From the NCBI GenBank assembly GCA_030248215.1, contig JASANG010002898.1, positions 149,077 to 213,076 of the forward strand: a stretch of 64,000 bases of DNA, in the 5' to 3' direction. Both the position numbers and the translations under genes were made by a program. This document shows positions 1 to 11,656 of this stretch, piece after piece; position 1 is the stretch's first letter; every line of letters starts with the position of its first letter. The notes under the pieces were generated by a model that was not told the origin of the DNA, made no database searches, and saw only the letters and a program-made list of their open reading frames with translations. Source of the stretch: Enoplolaimus lenunculus. Taxonomy: Eukaryota; Nematoda; Enoplea; Enoplida; Thoracostomopsidae.

Positions 1-47
1 GACCTCCGTCTTCGGCTCCGGTATTTTTCACCTCCGATTGCACCCTG
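1..47. mobile_element. hAT-like MITE, right end only (cut by the window edge)
   Basis: Ends with CACCTCCGATTGCACCCTG and resembles the right end of the element at 34541-34904 (ACCTCCGGTTGCACCCTG). Only the terminal part is visible. Confidence 0.5.
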
Positions 48-69
48 ACTTCTACTGATTCATTTTCTT

Positions 70-122
70 AATAAAGATTCCGGACTCTTATTCGCACCTC
101 GTCTTTTATTCGGGTCACTACA
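70..122 (-). mobile_element. Family E MITE, end fragment
   Basis: CGGACTCTTATTCG followed by TTATTCGGGTCACTACA, the end of family E (see 48295-48723). It lies directly after the hAT-like end, so one element was probably inserted in the other. Confidence 0.6.
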
Positions 123-123
123 A

Positions 124-617
124 TAGTAAAATGCTTCTTATATTCAACTCGACAAGAATGCTATAACAAACGGATTTTACAGTACCATGGGTCATCGAAA
201 CCCTATAACAGTAACTAAAGATTCGAAGAAAAATGAGCAGCACATCATGCTTCCGTACACCATTTGCCGAGAAAATATTGTACCGCAGTGATGTGTTGAA
301 TTTTGATTTTTCTTCGAATCCTACTTATGTACTTATAATAATTAAAGGTTTTCGACAACTTCACGTATATACAGCAAAGTCCGTTTAAGCATTTTTCTAT
401 AGTTGAATTTGAATTTAAAAAGCAATTTATGCCAAGAAGTTTTACATACCATAGACGTAAATTGTAACAAGCGGATTGTAAACATCAGCTTAGAAGCATT
501 TGTATGACCGCAGGTTGGTAATCCTTGTATTAACCGTGCATAGTTATAAACAGTATAGACCCATGTACACGTTCCTCACATTCAACGTCAAGTCTTTAGG
601 AAAAGCGTGAGGCACAT
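124..617. other. No gene or recognisable repeat
   Basis: AT-rich non-coding sequence, presumably intron of the PLCE1-like gene. I see no splice-bounded open segment and no repeat shared with the rest of the window. Confidence 0.5.
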
Positions 618-768
618 GACCGTAGCTAGCTCACCTTGCTAGGCGGAGCTAAAAATTTCAGGACAGGCATACAAGGGTTTTCGATGACTTACCAGGAAAA
701 ATTACTAGAGAAGCCAAAACTTTTCCAGGGAAGGCTAAACCATCATGTCGTCTCTGGCTACGGGTCCA
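618..768 (+). mobile_element. Family C MITE
   Basis: About 150 bp from CCGTAGCTAGCTCACCTTGC to GGCTACGGGTCC. Family C has ends GGCCCGTAGCCA / TGGCTACGGGCC, an inner GCTAAAAATTTTCAGG and CTTACAAGCAAGGTTG. It is the commonest element here (at least 13 copies), non-coding, superfamily unknown. Confidence 0.75.
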
Positions 769-1131
769 TTTAAGCAAAGGCTTAGTCATCGATAAGATTT
801 CCCTTAACCTAAACCTAACTCTAAGCATACATACGAGAAAGTGTACGAAAGACGCAATGTTTCATCTCAAATATCGTTATTAGTGCGCAGTGCAATGCGT
901 GCCTACGGTGCAACAAGAGCGGACGTTTCCGGCGACATATACGTAAGGTGGCTGCAAAATGCCGCATGTATTCCCCTCAAAATGTCACGGAGGTAAACCA
1001 AAACAAGACACTTTTCCAAGGTTTGAATCATCTGCTGGCTTTTGTCAGAAACATTTTTTCGCTCGCTATGCTCGATCTCAAAATCCTCTAGTCTTTCCGT
1101 CCAGAAATAAAATGCAAAGTACTGTTTCGAG

Positions 1132-1340
1132 GGCCCATGTAAATATCAGGGGCGGAACGTTTTTCTGTGGGACTGCAATAAAGTAAGCTTAAGCTTTAGA
1201 CTATTTTTTGCTTAGATTAGGCTTAGGCTTAGGCTTAGGACTATGCTCATTCTTACGCTTAGTGCTAAGGCTTAGGCTTAGGCGTAGGCTTAGGAATATG
1301 CTTATAATACTGTTACCGCCCTTATTCTTTACATTGGCCC
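1132..1340 (+). mobile_element. Family A MITE with TTAGGC-like interior
   Basis: Left end GGCCCATGTAAATATCAGGG and right end TTCTTTACATTGGCCC form imperfect terminal inverted repeats. The centre is made of TTAGGCTTAGGC-type hexamers interrupted by variants. Other copies: 46527-46716, 55776-55957, truncated ones at 5701-5840 and 50601-50665. Confidence 0.75.
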
Positions 1341-2180
1341 CTTTGAGTATGACGTATGACCGCATGACCACAGGCGCATACAAGTGGGTAACAGGGGATG
1401 TATCCCCGAAATGCCTCGAAAGACTTAAAAAAAACCCCCACTTTTATTGGTTTTAGAATAACCTGCAAAGGTCAAAAATATTTTGGTTGCTTGCACCGCT
1501 CGCTCAAGAAACGTCTGTTAGGTTAAATTACCTCGTCCCGAAATGAATCTTGACTACGTCAGTACCTAAGACCAGTTTCACTAAACAGTAAATTATTGTA
1601 CATCACCAGGCCCATCTTTCTTTCGTTCAATGTCAACGAACCTTTGAGAGATATCTAAGGTTTCAAGTGCCCCTGAGTACCAGTAATGCCTGACAAGAGC
1701 GCAACCAGTATTTCATTTCAGATGAGTATTATCTCACAAAATTTTTTTTGACCTCTACCTACCATCCAGAACGTTATTCTAAATCCTGTTAAAAGTGGTT
1801 TATGTTGTCTCTAGAAATTTCGGAATGGATATATAGATATCTTCACTGTCGACTCCCTTGTATACGTCGGTGGTGACGGCTGCCTAAAACCACAGCGATG
1901 TATATCAGGCGAACTGTCTTGAAAATGTGTTCCGCCAGTTGTGCTTAAAGATGTCCTTGTTTTTACCTGGATGATGATGTTCTCGCAGCCATGGGGCTCC
2001 AGAGTTGCTGGACCACGACGAAATCTTAAGTGCTTCTAAACCTGGTGAGGTACAGGTGGGCCTAATGTGTTCAATAGACACCAGTATGCAAATTTTTAAT
2101 AAATATTAACCGAGGTAAGAATGTATTACTTTGACAAGAGTAAAGGAATGTATTAATGTGCCCCTTTAAAACTGTTATAC

Positions 2181-2534
2181 GTACTCTCTAAAATGTTAAA
2201 CTTAAATTATAGCTTAACTAAACTTGAATATTAGTTTAAGTAAAACTCAAATGGCTGGACGGACTAAACTAGAATTTTAAGTTTTACTTAAACTATATTT
2301 TTTAAGATTAACACGAATTTAAGTAAACTTATTTTTGGTTTAAGAAACAAATCTATCACAGAAATTATGTGTATCTAAGAGTTCATTAAGCTTAGCTTAA
2401 ACTAAAAATACGTAAAATTTTAAATTAGTTTAAGCGTAAACCTACCTGTTAGTTTTGTTAATCTAGAAAGTTAGCTTAATACTGCTGGATTAGGTTAAGT
2501 TTAAATTAAGTTAGTTTAAGCTTTTAGAGAGTAC
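2181..2534. mobile_element. Family P foldback MITE
   Basis: Ends GTACTCTCTAAAA / TTTTAGAGAGTAC are perfect inverted repeats. The interior is AT-rich with many TTTAAGTTTA-like words and further inverted similarity. A diverged inverse copy lies at 31489-31800, sharing the segment around GGCTGGACGGACTAAACTAG. Confidence 0.7.
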
Positions 2535-2835
2535 CTTTGCTCTGATCGAATGCGTGGAACTTAATAGTGGTATGGGTTATGTTAAACGTTTTGATGACGT
2601 CCGGTGGACTCTGGCACTGTACCCGAATGATATTAATTGCTACAGGTTATAGTTATTTTGAAAAAGTGTTAAGTAAGCATGGACCAAATCTACAAACGGG
2701 TGTAACACACTTTTTTGTTATTTCATCGGGAGGGAGTAACATTAATTAAACGCACCGTTCGCCAGCGAGCCTTTACACCGATAACCGCTTTTGATACCGA
2801 AATTTTAGATCAAATTGTGTATTGTTTCATATCAA

Positions 2836-3013
2836 TCTACGTCAACTCGTCGCCCGACAATTTGTCGTCCGACGTGCTTCCGGAAGCCACAGCCCAAGCA
2901 TAATCCTAAGACTAAACCTATGCCAAATTGGGGGCACAAATCGTACGGTCTATAAGATGTCGGGTTAATACGAAGTATCAGTCGACAAGTTGTTCGGGCA
3001 ACGAAATATCGCG
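2836..3013. mobile_element. Family S TIR element, diverged
   Basis: Opens CAACTCGTCGCCCGACAATT and closes near CGACAAGTTGTTCGGGCAAC. Related to 29049-29240 and 42541-42702, whose ends read CGACAATTCGTCGCCTGACA and inverse. The centre has AAGC/CCTAAG words as in families A and B. Confidence 0.55.
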
Positions 3014-3850
3014 ATACCGTTTGAACACCTTTCCACAAATTTTTAGAGTCTACTACCCGTCTAAACTCTATCTCCACAGTCCAACATTTCGCAAATAGCT
3101 CAACTGACGTCATACCTGCCCGTCTGGACGTGTAAGTACCTAAACCGGTCCGTTTATAAAAAAGTCGCCTAAACAATTGTGATGACAAAATACCTAAAAA
3201 AACTATGTTATGGTTCATGGTTTCTTAGAAATATGGTTCCTAGCTGTCAGGTTTTATTTCGTTGTCTATTTATACAGGTTGTTTACGACCGCGGCGGACA
3301 CCCATCGCGTCTAAAATATGAACCCACTTTAAGCGGCGCCGTTTTATCTGTTGGGGACAGTGTACCAAACGTGTTGCTGGTGTGTGTCTACGTCAACAGA
3401 GCAGGCTTGTAGCCAGTTCAGCGCGATACAGGTGGTGGTAAGAAATGTTGGCAGCGGCATCTGGGCAACTCACAGGAGTACAAGAAGTGGGGCTAAACTT
3501 CATTAGGTGACCATGGGTTTTTTAAACCAGGCTGGGCGTATGTGGTCGCTTTCGGGCTATGGGTCCGCAACAGAGGAGTTCCGAAAATACATCAGCAAAC
3601 ATTATTCGTGATAAGTTTTATTTTGTCAAAGAATACGCTTAAATATTCGGCTCCGACATCCTTTTTAGCATGGGCTATCATACCCTGTTGACCGTGTAAA
3701 ACATTTTAGATACGAATACACGCCGCCAGTGCAATAAAACAAGGGAAAAGGCATTTGGCGAGCAGTTAACTGATGCTTTTGACCCAGCAATTGAGATATT
3801 AAAATTGTTTACAATGAGTGCAAACTCGACGCACAAAATAAAACTTACTT

Positions 3851-4290
3851 TATTGACCCGAATAAGAAGGGGGTAATAAGAGGGGGTCCCCATTTTGAGT
3901 CCCGATCAACAGGAGTCTGCATCCCTAATAAGAGTCCGTAAGCGGACAGTCCATAAATCCTAATTAGAGTCCATAAATGACAATTATCCCTAATTGTAGC
4001 GCATAAATGACTCCAGGAGCAGATAAAGTTGAGTTTGAAACTTAAAGCGTACTTAACTTTTGAAAATAACAATCCAAAGTATAACCTTGCATTATCGCTC
4101 AAGCTTATGATGCAAGGCAAAAAATGTTTAATTCAGCGGATAGTTGCAATACCGAATATATCAGTAACGAAGGACGGCGGAGGGCGGGTTAAAAATAAAC
4201 AACAGTCCGCAACCGAATAACATGGGAGGGGGACCCTCGGGAGACGGCTAAATAAATATCAGTCCCCCCTCTTATTCGGGTCACTATAGT
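3851..4290 (+). mobile_element. Family E MITE, near full length
   Basis: From TTGACCCGAATAAGAAGGGG to CTTATTCGGGTCACTATAG. The interior repeats the AGTCCGTAAGCGG / AGTCCATAAA words many times and carries no long frame. Compare 31805-32467 and 48295-48723. Confidence 0.75.
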
Positions 4291-4340
4291 ATTTTATAAT
4301 TGTCGAAACACTTTTTAAAGCTTCCACTCAAACTTTTGTT

Positions 4341-4549
4341 TGTATTCTCAAATGTATGCAGCACCTATCACCAGTTGATGATTGGCTTTGTAGCTTTCGA
4401 GCCAATGCATGGCGAACTTCGAAATTTAGCACGTTTTTCTGATTTGTTATTGAAACGCTTCGAAGCAAATTTTGACATTTAGTTCGTGAGTTCAAAAGCC
4501 AATCATTAACTGGAGATATTAAGTGTCTCATGCAGATTTGATAATACGG
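4341..4549 (+). mobile_element. Family D MITE, diverged
   Basis: Starts TGTATTCTCAAATGTATGCA and GCACCTATCACCAGTTG. The right half is degraded. Family D ends read TATTCTCAAATGTG and its inverse; better copies are at 9394-9610 and 20704-20919. Confidence 0.6.
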
Positions 4550-4890
4550 GTCATCACTTAAACAAACAATGAAACCAATCAAATTTCCTCTGAACCCTCG
4601 GGGCTGTCGATGTATGTACTGGTGCTGAAATTTTGGCCACTAAGCGAACCTCAGCTAATACATATGCATTCTCACTAGTATACCAGAGTAAGATTTGTTT
4701 CCAATAAAATGACTACGTCCGGTACTTTAACACAAAAATGGTCAGTGTTGTTCGGTTAAAATTGTTTACATAAATGAAATATCGAAATAAACACAATCTT
4801 AGTACGAGTGGAACAACAAAATGTCTAGAAACAGTAGAATAACAATTTTGTCTTAGAATCTCAGGCGTAGCTAGGATTTCATTTCAAGAG

Positions 4891-4980
4891 GATAAATATG
4901 TATATATACCTATATACATTTATCTATGTGTTAAAATATATATCTATATACATTTATCTATATATTAAAGCTGGAACGCT
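4891..4980. repeat. TA-rich microsatellite-like stretch
   Basis: Imperfect TATATACCTATATACATTTA words repeated, followed by TATCTATATACATTTATC. Simple sequence with no other signal. Confidence 0.6.
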
Positions 4981-5386
4981 CCACATACGTATTTTGGGCA
5001 ACGGTTCAGTTTTTTCAGTGTACGCATACATATATGTCGAATTAGCGTTGAAAATTTTGCAACACATTGACTAGTACATATTAAGCGTAGACGTCAATTA
5101 TTAAGACACTTAACAAAATATGAACTTTTTGTCGCAGCTTGAACGTAGCAAGTTTTGAGGGGCTTTATTTTCAAGCTGCCAAACCGCTTATAAAGCAGTA
5201 ACTGAAAGATGTTTTTAACAAACAATTTGAACGCTCTGTGAATTCTTGATACCTGTTTTATCACTGAGTATCCGGTAGTATTTTCAACTGGTACATTTTG
5301 TCGATTGGGTTGATATTGTTAAACTAATGAAAGCATCCATCAGTCTTCGCTGAATAGTGACATAGCTATACGCAACAGTACACTCA

Positions 5387-5472
5387 GGCCCGTAACCGCT
5401 TACCTTGCCAGGGGAGTAAAAAATTTTTGCACCGGGGTGAAGCCATACTGCCCGCCATTGGCTACGGGCTCG
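5387..5472 (+). mobile_element. Family C MITE, internally deleted
   Basis: GGCCCGTAACCGCTTACCTTG and GCCATTGGCTACGGGCTC are both present but only 86 bp apart, so most of the interior is missing. Confidence 0.55.
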
Positions 5473-5700
5473 GTAACACTATTCTTAGCGCAGTAAGAAG
5501 TAGGCAAAGTACCGCACCCCCTGATTTAGGAAATCAACACTTCGTATTTAGATTTACTGCTAAATTTGCGTTTGAATTCATGCAATGCGCCTACTACGTT
5601 ATATTGCACCACCATATACGTGCTGCACGTTTTCTGAACAGCGGCTGCGGCCATGATCCTAGTTCTTTAAATTTTTATGTCCATGTTACTTTGAGGTGCG

Positions 5701-5840
5701 AACAGAGTAAGCTTAAGCTTTAAATTAATTTTTTTGCTTATACATAGGCTTAGGCTCAGGCTTAGTTATAGGGATATGATTACGCTGAGGTTTAGGCGTC
5801 GGCTTAGGCTTTGGAAGATGCTTGTGCTACTGCTACGCAC
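5701..5840 (+). mobile_element. Family A MITE, left end lost
   Basis: Begins inside the element at AGTAAGCTTAAGCTTTAAAT and runs through TAGGCTTAGGCTCAGGCTTAG words. The outer inverted repeats are not recognisable. Confidence 0.55.
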
Positions 5841-6124
5841 CTTCAAACAAACGTTTGCCAATTTTACGCCCAAATACTGCAATTTGCAAAAGTATGCAAG
5901 TATGCAATACGCACTTGGAAAACTGTCTTAAAAAACTCCAAAACTCAAATATATATTAATGTATAAATACGCACGCCAACAAACGTGCGATATGCGTCCA
6001 TTTTGCGTTCTTGCGTTTTAAATTGAACTGTGACTTGTTGACCGTTTTCATTTCCCAATCAACTGAACCCCTTAAATTTTAAACCAATGATTTAACGCCA
6101 ATGGCTGTTCATATGCTCAGGATC

Positions 6125-6300
6125 AGTGGCGGATCCAGGATCTCAAAATGGGGGGGGGGCAAAATTTTACAGGTAATAAACTTACTTTTGACCCACACAC
6201 AAACCACGAACTATTGTCACAAAATTGCTATATAATTTTTGTCGAGATGCTGTTGGTTGGCCACGGCCGGGGTGGCCCTCGCCCATGGATCCGCCATTGC
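6125..6300. mobile_element. Family R MITE
   Basis: Ends AGTGGCGGATCCAGG and TGGATCCGCCATTG are inverted repeats; the middle holds a GGCCACGGCCGGGGTGGCC palindrome. Other copies at 13362-13747 (interrupted) and 49435-49623 (diverged), and an end fragment near 10415-10431. Confidence 0.65.
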
Positions 6301-6504
6301 TCAAGATGAATATGGATAGTGAAAATAACGGAAACGAAGGATGCAAATTTTTACCGGAAACGAATACCCGGTTACATCCTGTACATGCAAAAAACGGCCA
6401 CAAAGTAAAAGGTTTACTTACACTAATTTCCCGCACACTTTGTGTTAATACAATACAATGCGAAAATACCAAACAGTGTTTAATATTATCACATTATCAT
6501 ATGC

Positions 6505-6570
6505 TAGGGCTTAGGGTCACGCTTAGGCTCTCACTTTGGTTTTGGGGTTAGGCTTAGGCTAGGTTTAGGC
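6505..6570 (+). repeat. TTAGGC-like remnant of family A or B
   Basis: Words such as GCTTAGGGTCACGCTTAGGC and TTAGGCTTAGGCTAGG without recognisable ends. Confidence 0.5.
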
Positions 6571-7188
6571 TAACGTTCGTTACGTGTGTGGGGAAACTAA
6601 GTGTGGGAAAATATACAAGTACCCATCTTAAACCAGGTGTTCTTTAGTTCAAAGGTTAAAAACAAGATTTATTATGGTTATTAAGCATTCGTGAATTGTT
6701 TAAAAATATTTGATGCTAGACTTCAAAACATGTGTCACATTCTCTCACGTTATCGCGGCGACTATATACCACACACGCGCTCTAAAAACCGAAAAATCTA
6801 CAACAGAACAAACACCACATTAGCGGTCAAAATCTCAAGGGAATTTCAACGCGAAACTTTACCGTTCACCCACAAGAAACAAACCTTTGCGTTTGGGACG
6901 AAAAAAACAACTTTAATAAATACAACTTTACGACTTAAACTGACACTAAGGGGGCGTTGCCAGGATTTGCATTTCGGGACGGTATAACCTTATTGATCAA
7001 GCTGCTTTATTTAGATCCTACAATCTAACCCGGTTATTTTAAAGCCTAACATTTTTCACCGTTCCAGAAATTTCAAGACGAAATACATCTCTATCTGCCG
7101 CCCTTATTTGCATTATTTTTTGGCGCATGCTGCTTATGTGCGTTTGGAACGTTTATATTTGCATGTTTTAGCTAATTTAAGACCATAC

Positions 7189-7290
7189 TTTTTGTAAATG
7201 CCGCTGTAAGTGACGGGATGCAAACGGATGCCAAGAATACCGCAGTCAAAGCAGAACGTCGACGAAGATCTGCAGGATCCGGAATCATAG
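7189..7290 (-). CDS. Candidate PLCE1-like exon, weak
   Basis: After CGCTTTCAG the frame compatible with the candidate exon at 10235-10296 reads YDSGSCRSSSTFCFDCGILG before a possible GTATGG donor. The pyrimidine tract is poor and no conserved motif is present. The DNA is unlike any repeat of the window, which is why it is listed. Confidence 0.18.
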
Positions 7291-7324
7291 CTGAAAGCGT
7301 TCGCAAAATAAGACATTTAATGCT

Positions 7325-7575
7325 TTAACTCATAGAGTATACTATGAGCAACTAAATACAAGTGATATTCGAGCAACACAGACACTCTACAATTCTAACA
7401 TATGCGCAGTGCAAAATCTCTACAAGACACGAGAGCCCTCTCGGGCTCAAGCGTCAATCTCCTATAACTGAGTGATCATCGTAAACGCCTTCCATCCAAG
7501 AGGCTGGCGATCACATCTTCACCTTGAAATTACATCTCATATGAAATTGAAAATATTCATGTGAGAAATGGTTAA
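7325..7575 (+). mobile_element. tRNA-like/TIR element, diverged copy
   Basis: A degraded copy of the 270-bp elements at 16048-16317 and 16344-16613: keeps GAGAGCCCTCTCGGGCTC, CTCCTATAACTGAGTGATC and the end ATATTCATGTGAGAAATGGT. Confidence 0.55.
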
Positions 7576-7819
7576 AATGAGGTTGATGAGGACAAACTTG
7601 ACGCAATTTTTTCGCTGTTGCCAAACGCTTAGCATTCGCCATCATGTATATAGTCGCAAAAATTGGTACGAAATTTTTTGATGTATCTTATACAATCAAT
7701 CAGTCTCGCAGCCAGCCAAATTCGACAGAAGCAACCAATTTCAAGGTACGGTCATGGTTATAAAGAACTCAGAATAATGAGCTGTTTCAACGCAGGTTGA
7801 GTTGTTCCTTCTTGTAAAA

Positions 7820-7914
7820 GATTCTGGAGTCAAATTCGACGCCGCCAAAGTCAAATTCGACTCACTGAAGCCAATTTCGAAGAGAATCAATTTGACTCAC
7901 TATTTTTTGCAGTG
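7820..7914. mobile_element. Family G foldback, right arm only
   Basis: Contains GAGTCAAATTCGACGCCGCC and ends GACTCACTATTTTTTGCAGTG, as in the complete foldbacks at 26487, 43950 and 44292. Confidence 0.6.
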
Positions 7915-8449
7915 TATATATACTTGTTCTTGTTGCGCGATCAATCCATGCCTTTCGCTTAATACTACCATCTATCAATAGACCACAAATCAGTGTTTTT
8001 CGAAACATTCAAATAAAGTGAAAATAACTACTAAACACAGACAAAATATTCACGAATGCCTGTTGAAAAACATGGTAAGAAAATGTATAAAATACACGAC
8101 CAGCAGGCATAATGCATAACGAACAATAAACAATCGTCAGTCACATAAGCATAGCAAAAACTAGGGACAGGCGCCTCTCCTCCAACATCCCTGTAATCCG
8201 TGTCTTTAATTTTCTGCAGCTCATCAATTGCACAAATTTCCGCTAAATCAACAAAAAACCATATGTATGTATATAAGCGTTAAATTATCATCCGCCGGAT
8301 CCATTAAGTAGAGTGGTAGTACAATTTTTTGTGCTCGCTAAAGTCTAACTTATACACGACGTTGTATCCCCGGAAATGAAACTATGACTATACCCAAAAT
8401 TATTGGCGGTCTGAGGATTTTTCTTCGGGGGTTTTCAGATTTTATTATT

Positions 8450-9064
8450 AAGCCCCTCAAAATAGGTTGATGCAATTTAGTTTTAAAATTTTAAATGTTT
8501 GTGAAAAACTTGGGTTTGGGGCGCCGCCGCCCGACCCTCCCACAGGGACAGCCCCTGCTCATGGTGGCAAGGTCTTAATATAATTTTCCAAACACTAAAT
8601 TATACAAATGTAAATCGACATGAAAATAGCAGCGACCCTGAAAATATGTGCCCTAAACTGATAATAACAATTTTCTGTGTTTTACAATATAAACCAATGT
8701 TTATCACATAGCATGGATAGCACACATTATACTCTTAATTAGCGATATAGACTCCTATTGATTCAAACACCAACACGAACTCTTGTCTGTTAACATAAAC
8801 CCGTGTCATCACAACAGTAAATTTTCTAACCCAACTTTTTTAAAAATTCCTACATTCGCTCTCGTACCACAGGGTACCGGTGGGTACAGTAAAAAGGATT
8901 TGGTTGGTTAAATCCTGAACCAATGAGTCAAATGATACTTAATTAGTGTATCGTAAAATATTTGATAGATCGATATTATTAATGACGCAAGCTGCTTTTA
9001 CAGCTGGTACACAAAATGTTAATTTTTACCACAATTTTTCATAAAATACTCCTGTACTGAAAAT
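8450..9064 (+). repeat. Family F repeat, 600 bp, first copy
   Basis: Closely similar to the reverse complement of 25613-26237 over its whole length, including GTACCACAGGGTACCGGTGG and GCTCATGGTGGCAAGGTC. Both copies contain a short relic of family E (AGACTCCTATTGATTC). No ends or coding frame recognised, so its class is unknown. Confidence 0.7.
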
Positions 9065-9093
9065 TATGACCGGAAAAATGGAAAAAATTCTTT

Positions 9094-9315
9094 CCCGCCC
9101 TTGCCCCCTTGCCTAGGGGCCCGTAGTATTCTGATTTTACACCATAAACTTTATATAAAACCTGAGTATAAAATAAAAGTTGAAATAAAAGCAAACACTA
9201 ACCTCCCGCCCTTGCCCCCTTGCCTAGGGGCCCGTAGTATTCTGATTTTACACCATAAACTTTATATAAAACCTGAGTATAAAATAAAAGTTGAAATAAA
9301 AGCAAACACTAACCT
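9094..9315. repeat. Perfect-looking 111-bp tandem duplication
   Basis: Two direct copies, each beginning CCCGCCCTTGCCCCCTTGCC, with no differences that I can see. A recent local duplication; the open frame across it is a by-product of the 111-bp (37-codon) period. Confidence 0.75.
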
Positions 9316-9393
9316 AAACCTAACGGCGTTAGAGTGGACCAAAAAACCAAGTATTTAAACTGTCGGCCTACCATTTATTGCTACACCAAGGGT

Positions 9394-9610
9394 CCGTATT
9401 CTCAAATGTGCATAGCACCTATTAACACTTAGTATTAGATTTGCAAACTCACGAATTATTGCATGTTGATGATGTGAAAATATGCAAGAAGTAGGGCAAA
9501 CAAAACCTGAAAAATGTGCTGATATGGTGAAACTCGCCATTCATTGACTCGAAAGTTACATGATCCATCACCAACTCGTGATAGGTGCTACACACATTTG
9601 AGAATACGGT
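9394..9610 (+). mobile_element. Family D MITE, both ends intact
   Basis: CCGTATTCTCAAATGTGCAT at the left, ACACATTTGAGAATACGG at the right: long terminal inverted repeats over about 217 bp. Non-coding. Confidence 0.75.
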
Positions 9611-10234
9611 AAACCTAAATTCAAATCCAAGCATGAAGTCAAATACAGGTGACAGCTCCTGAGTCTAAACTTGAAGCTGAACCTTACGGCAGGACGGCAC
9701 GTATATACTGGTAGTTTGAAAAACAAAATTTGGCAAACTTAGACAAAATGACGAAAACAACAGATGTGCACTCAAACATTTGGGTAGTGGTGGCAACAGT
9801 ACATTTCTAGATGGAACAAGTAAAAATTTCAAACATCAAATGATTTGAGCCAAAAATCTCGACCTGTAAAACGATGACAGAGTCCGCAAAAGAGCGGAGA
9901 GTTGCTCGGTTTCGCTTCGCGTAGTTCCACGCCAGCGGGAGAAAAATCCACGCCGCAACCGATGATAAATGGGCAAAATTTTTATTTTAATTAAAAATTT
10001 CTAACTGAAACGCGCACAAACAACCGTACGAACATAAACACAGACTCAACTCATCAGCTAAAATAATCATTTGAATTTGTGATCGAAAAACTAATAAATA
10101 ACAAGTCACACCACCGCTGTGTGAACGCAATGATCACCAATGACGCGTTGGGAATTCACGTTTGGGCCAGAAAAAAAACTTTTCATGATACGCCACAAAC
10201 TTTCAACCAAAACAGAGGGAAAACTTCCACGTAC
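9611..10234. other. Intron, no feature recognised
   Basis: AT-rich with a short GC-richer patch near 9900-9950. I see no repeat or exon here. Confidence 0.4.
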
Positions 10235-10296
10235 CTGACAGTTATGTATGTAGGCATCTCTGACGTGGACGGTCGCGCGACACAGAACACTAAAAC
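10235..10296 (-). CDS. Candidate small PLCE1-like exon after exon 22
   Basis: A well-formed acceptor (CTTCTGTCCAACAG) and donor (CAG|GTACGT) enclose 62 bp that are open in the phase required by exon 22, reading VLVFCVARPSTSEMPTYITV. The region corresponds to a poorly conserved, disordered part of PLC epsilon, so similarity cannot decide. Splice sites and phase are the only support. Confidence 0.3.
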
Positions 10297-11083
10297 CTGT
10301 TGGACAGAAGTAAAGTGAACGAAACACCGAATGCAGTTTAAATGCAAATTTTTCACTCAAAATAATGGTTTTGATCCGTGTTTGGGGAGGTGCTAGACGT
10401 GGGTCGCCTCCCGCATGGATCTGCCAATGCAAGTTGATGTGATACCTACACCTACACAGAAAGGTGGCACGACCCATAGCCAGAGGACCGCGAAGCTTTG
10501 CCGTACCTGGATTTTTTCGGCTCGACATTGGGAATTTAGTCTATTTCCATTTCAAAATTATTTTCAAAAATACAAACCACTCTAAAATTATTTCGTACCG
10601 AGACTCAACAACAGTTCGGCGGTCTGCTGGACCTTAATGCCAAGCATGAGAGTAGACAGAGAACAGAAAAAACCGTGGATCAGTGGTTGCCAGTGGAATC
10701 TACGAGTGGATCGAAAATGTTTCATTAAATGTTCGGTAAGATACAACTTTATGGATGACGTCAAACAGAATTTGATATTTCTGATATCGTAACGTTAATA
10801 CGTGTTAAAATTAAAGGCGTATCCATAGAAATGGAAACTCGAGAGGGGCATTACGTATATTTTCGAGGTCACAACAAATCATAAATATGTTTGCCGAAGG
10901 GGTTAAATATCGCCTAGCGAGAGAAGTGCCACGATGCTTACCGTTTTGAGTGAGCAACAAGTTGTTTACTGAGCACAATCGAACCCCACATCATTATCAG
11001 GTTTAATCAAATACACTTAGCCTTTACAGGCTTATTTGGAGTTCGGTGCACGTTAAGCCTTTTGCTAATGGTTAAACTTAAGC

Positions 11084-11307
11084 CCACATTCTCAAATTCA
11101 AATGCGTATACCACCTATCATCAGTTTAAATGATAGATTTTCAAACCAACGAAAATCTGCAATTGCATATTTCAAAATTGGCACAGAAGTAAGGTATATC
11201 AAATGCGAACAATGTGCTAAATTTCGAACCTGATCATGCGCTGGTTCCAAAGTTATACGACTTGTCACCAACTGATAATAGGTGCTATATGCATTTGAGA
11301 ATATGAG
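11084..11307 (+). mobile_element. Family D MITE
   Basis: Left end CACATTCTCAAATTCAAATG, then GCGTATACCACCTATCATC; right end GATAATAGGTGCTATATGCA then TTTGAGAATATG. Confidence 0.7.
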
Positions 11308-11497
11308 CTTTACGCATGGGAATATAGTAAATGTGGGGTCAAAATTTTATCAGGTTGCCTTCTATCACATTACCACAAGCGCAGGCAATGTAAACAAGAA
11401 AGTACCCCCTGATCATGGCGTACGACCCCCATGTACACACCATCCGATTTAGCTTGTGAACCGGTACAAGACTTTAATCTGTTCATTAAAGGCTTAC

Positions 11498-11656
11498 CAC
11501 AGACGATCGAGTTTTCTTTTTCCCAATAAGCGTCGACGCCGTCAGGGTTAAATTAGCGGCACGTTTAAAGCTTGCGACAGTACTTTCAGTTGTTGTAATT
11601 GGTTGAAATGCACCCAGAGTACCGGTTTGTTTCCACAATACCTTGCCACCAAACGC
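11498..11656 (-). CDS. PLCE1: PLCE1-like exon 22 (EF-hand region linker)
   Basis: Acceptor CTTTTTAG, 53 codons (phase 0 to 0), donor GTG|GTAAGC. Reads AFGGKVLWKQTGTLGAFQ and ends STLIGKKKTRSSV. AFGGK..W follows exon 21 exactly as LFGGRRW follows GP....A in the vertebrate protein, and a Lys-rich stretch follows in both. Last exon I can place with confidence. Confidence 0.9.
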
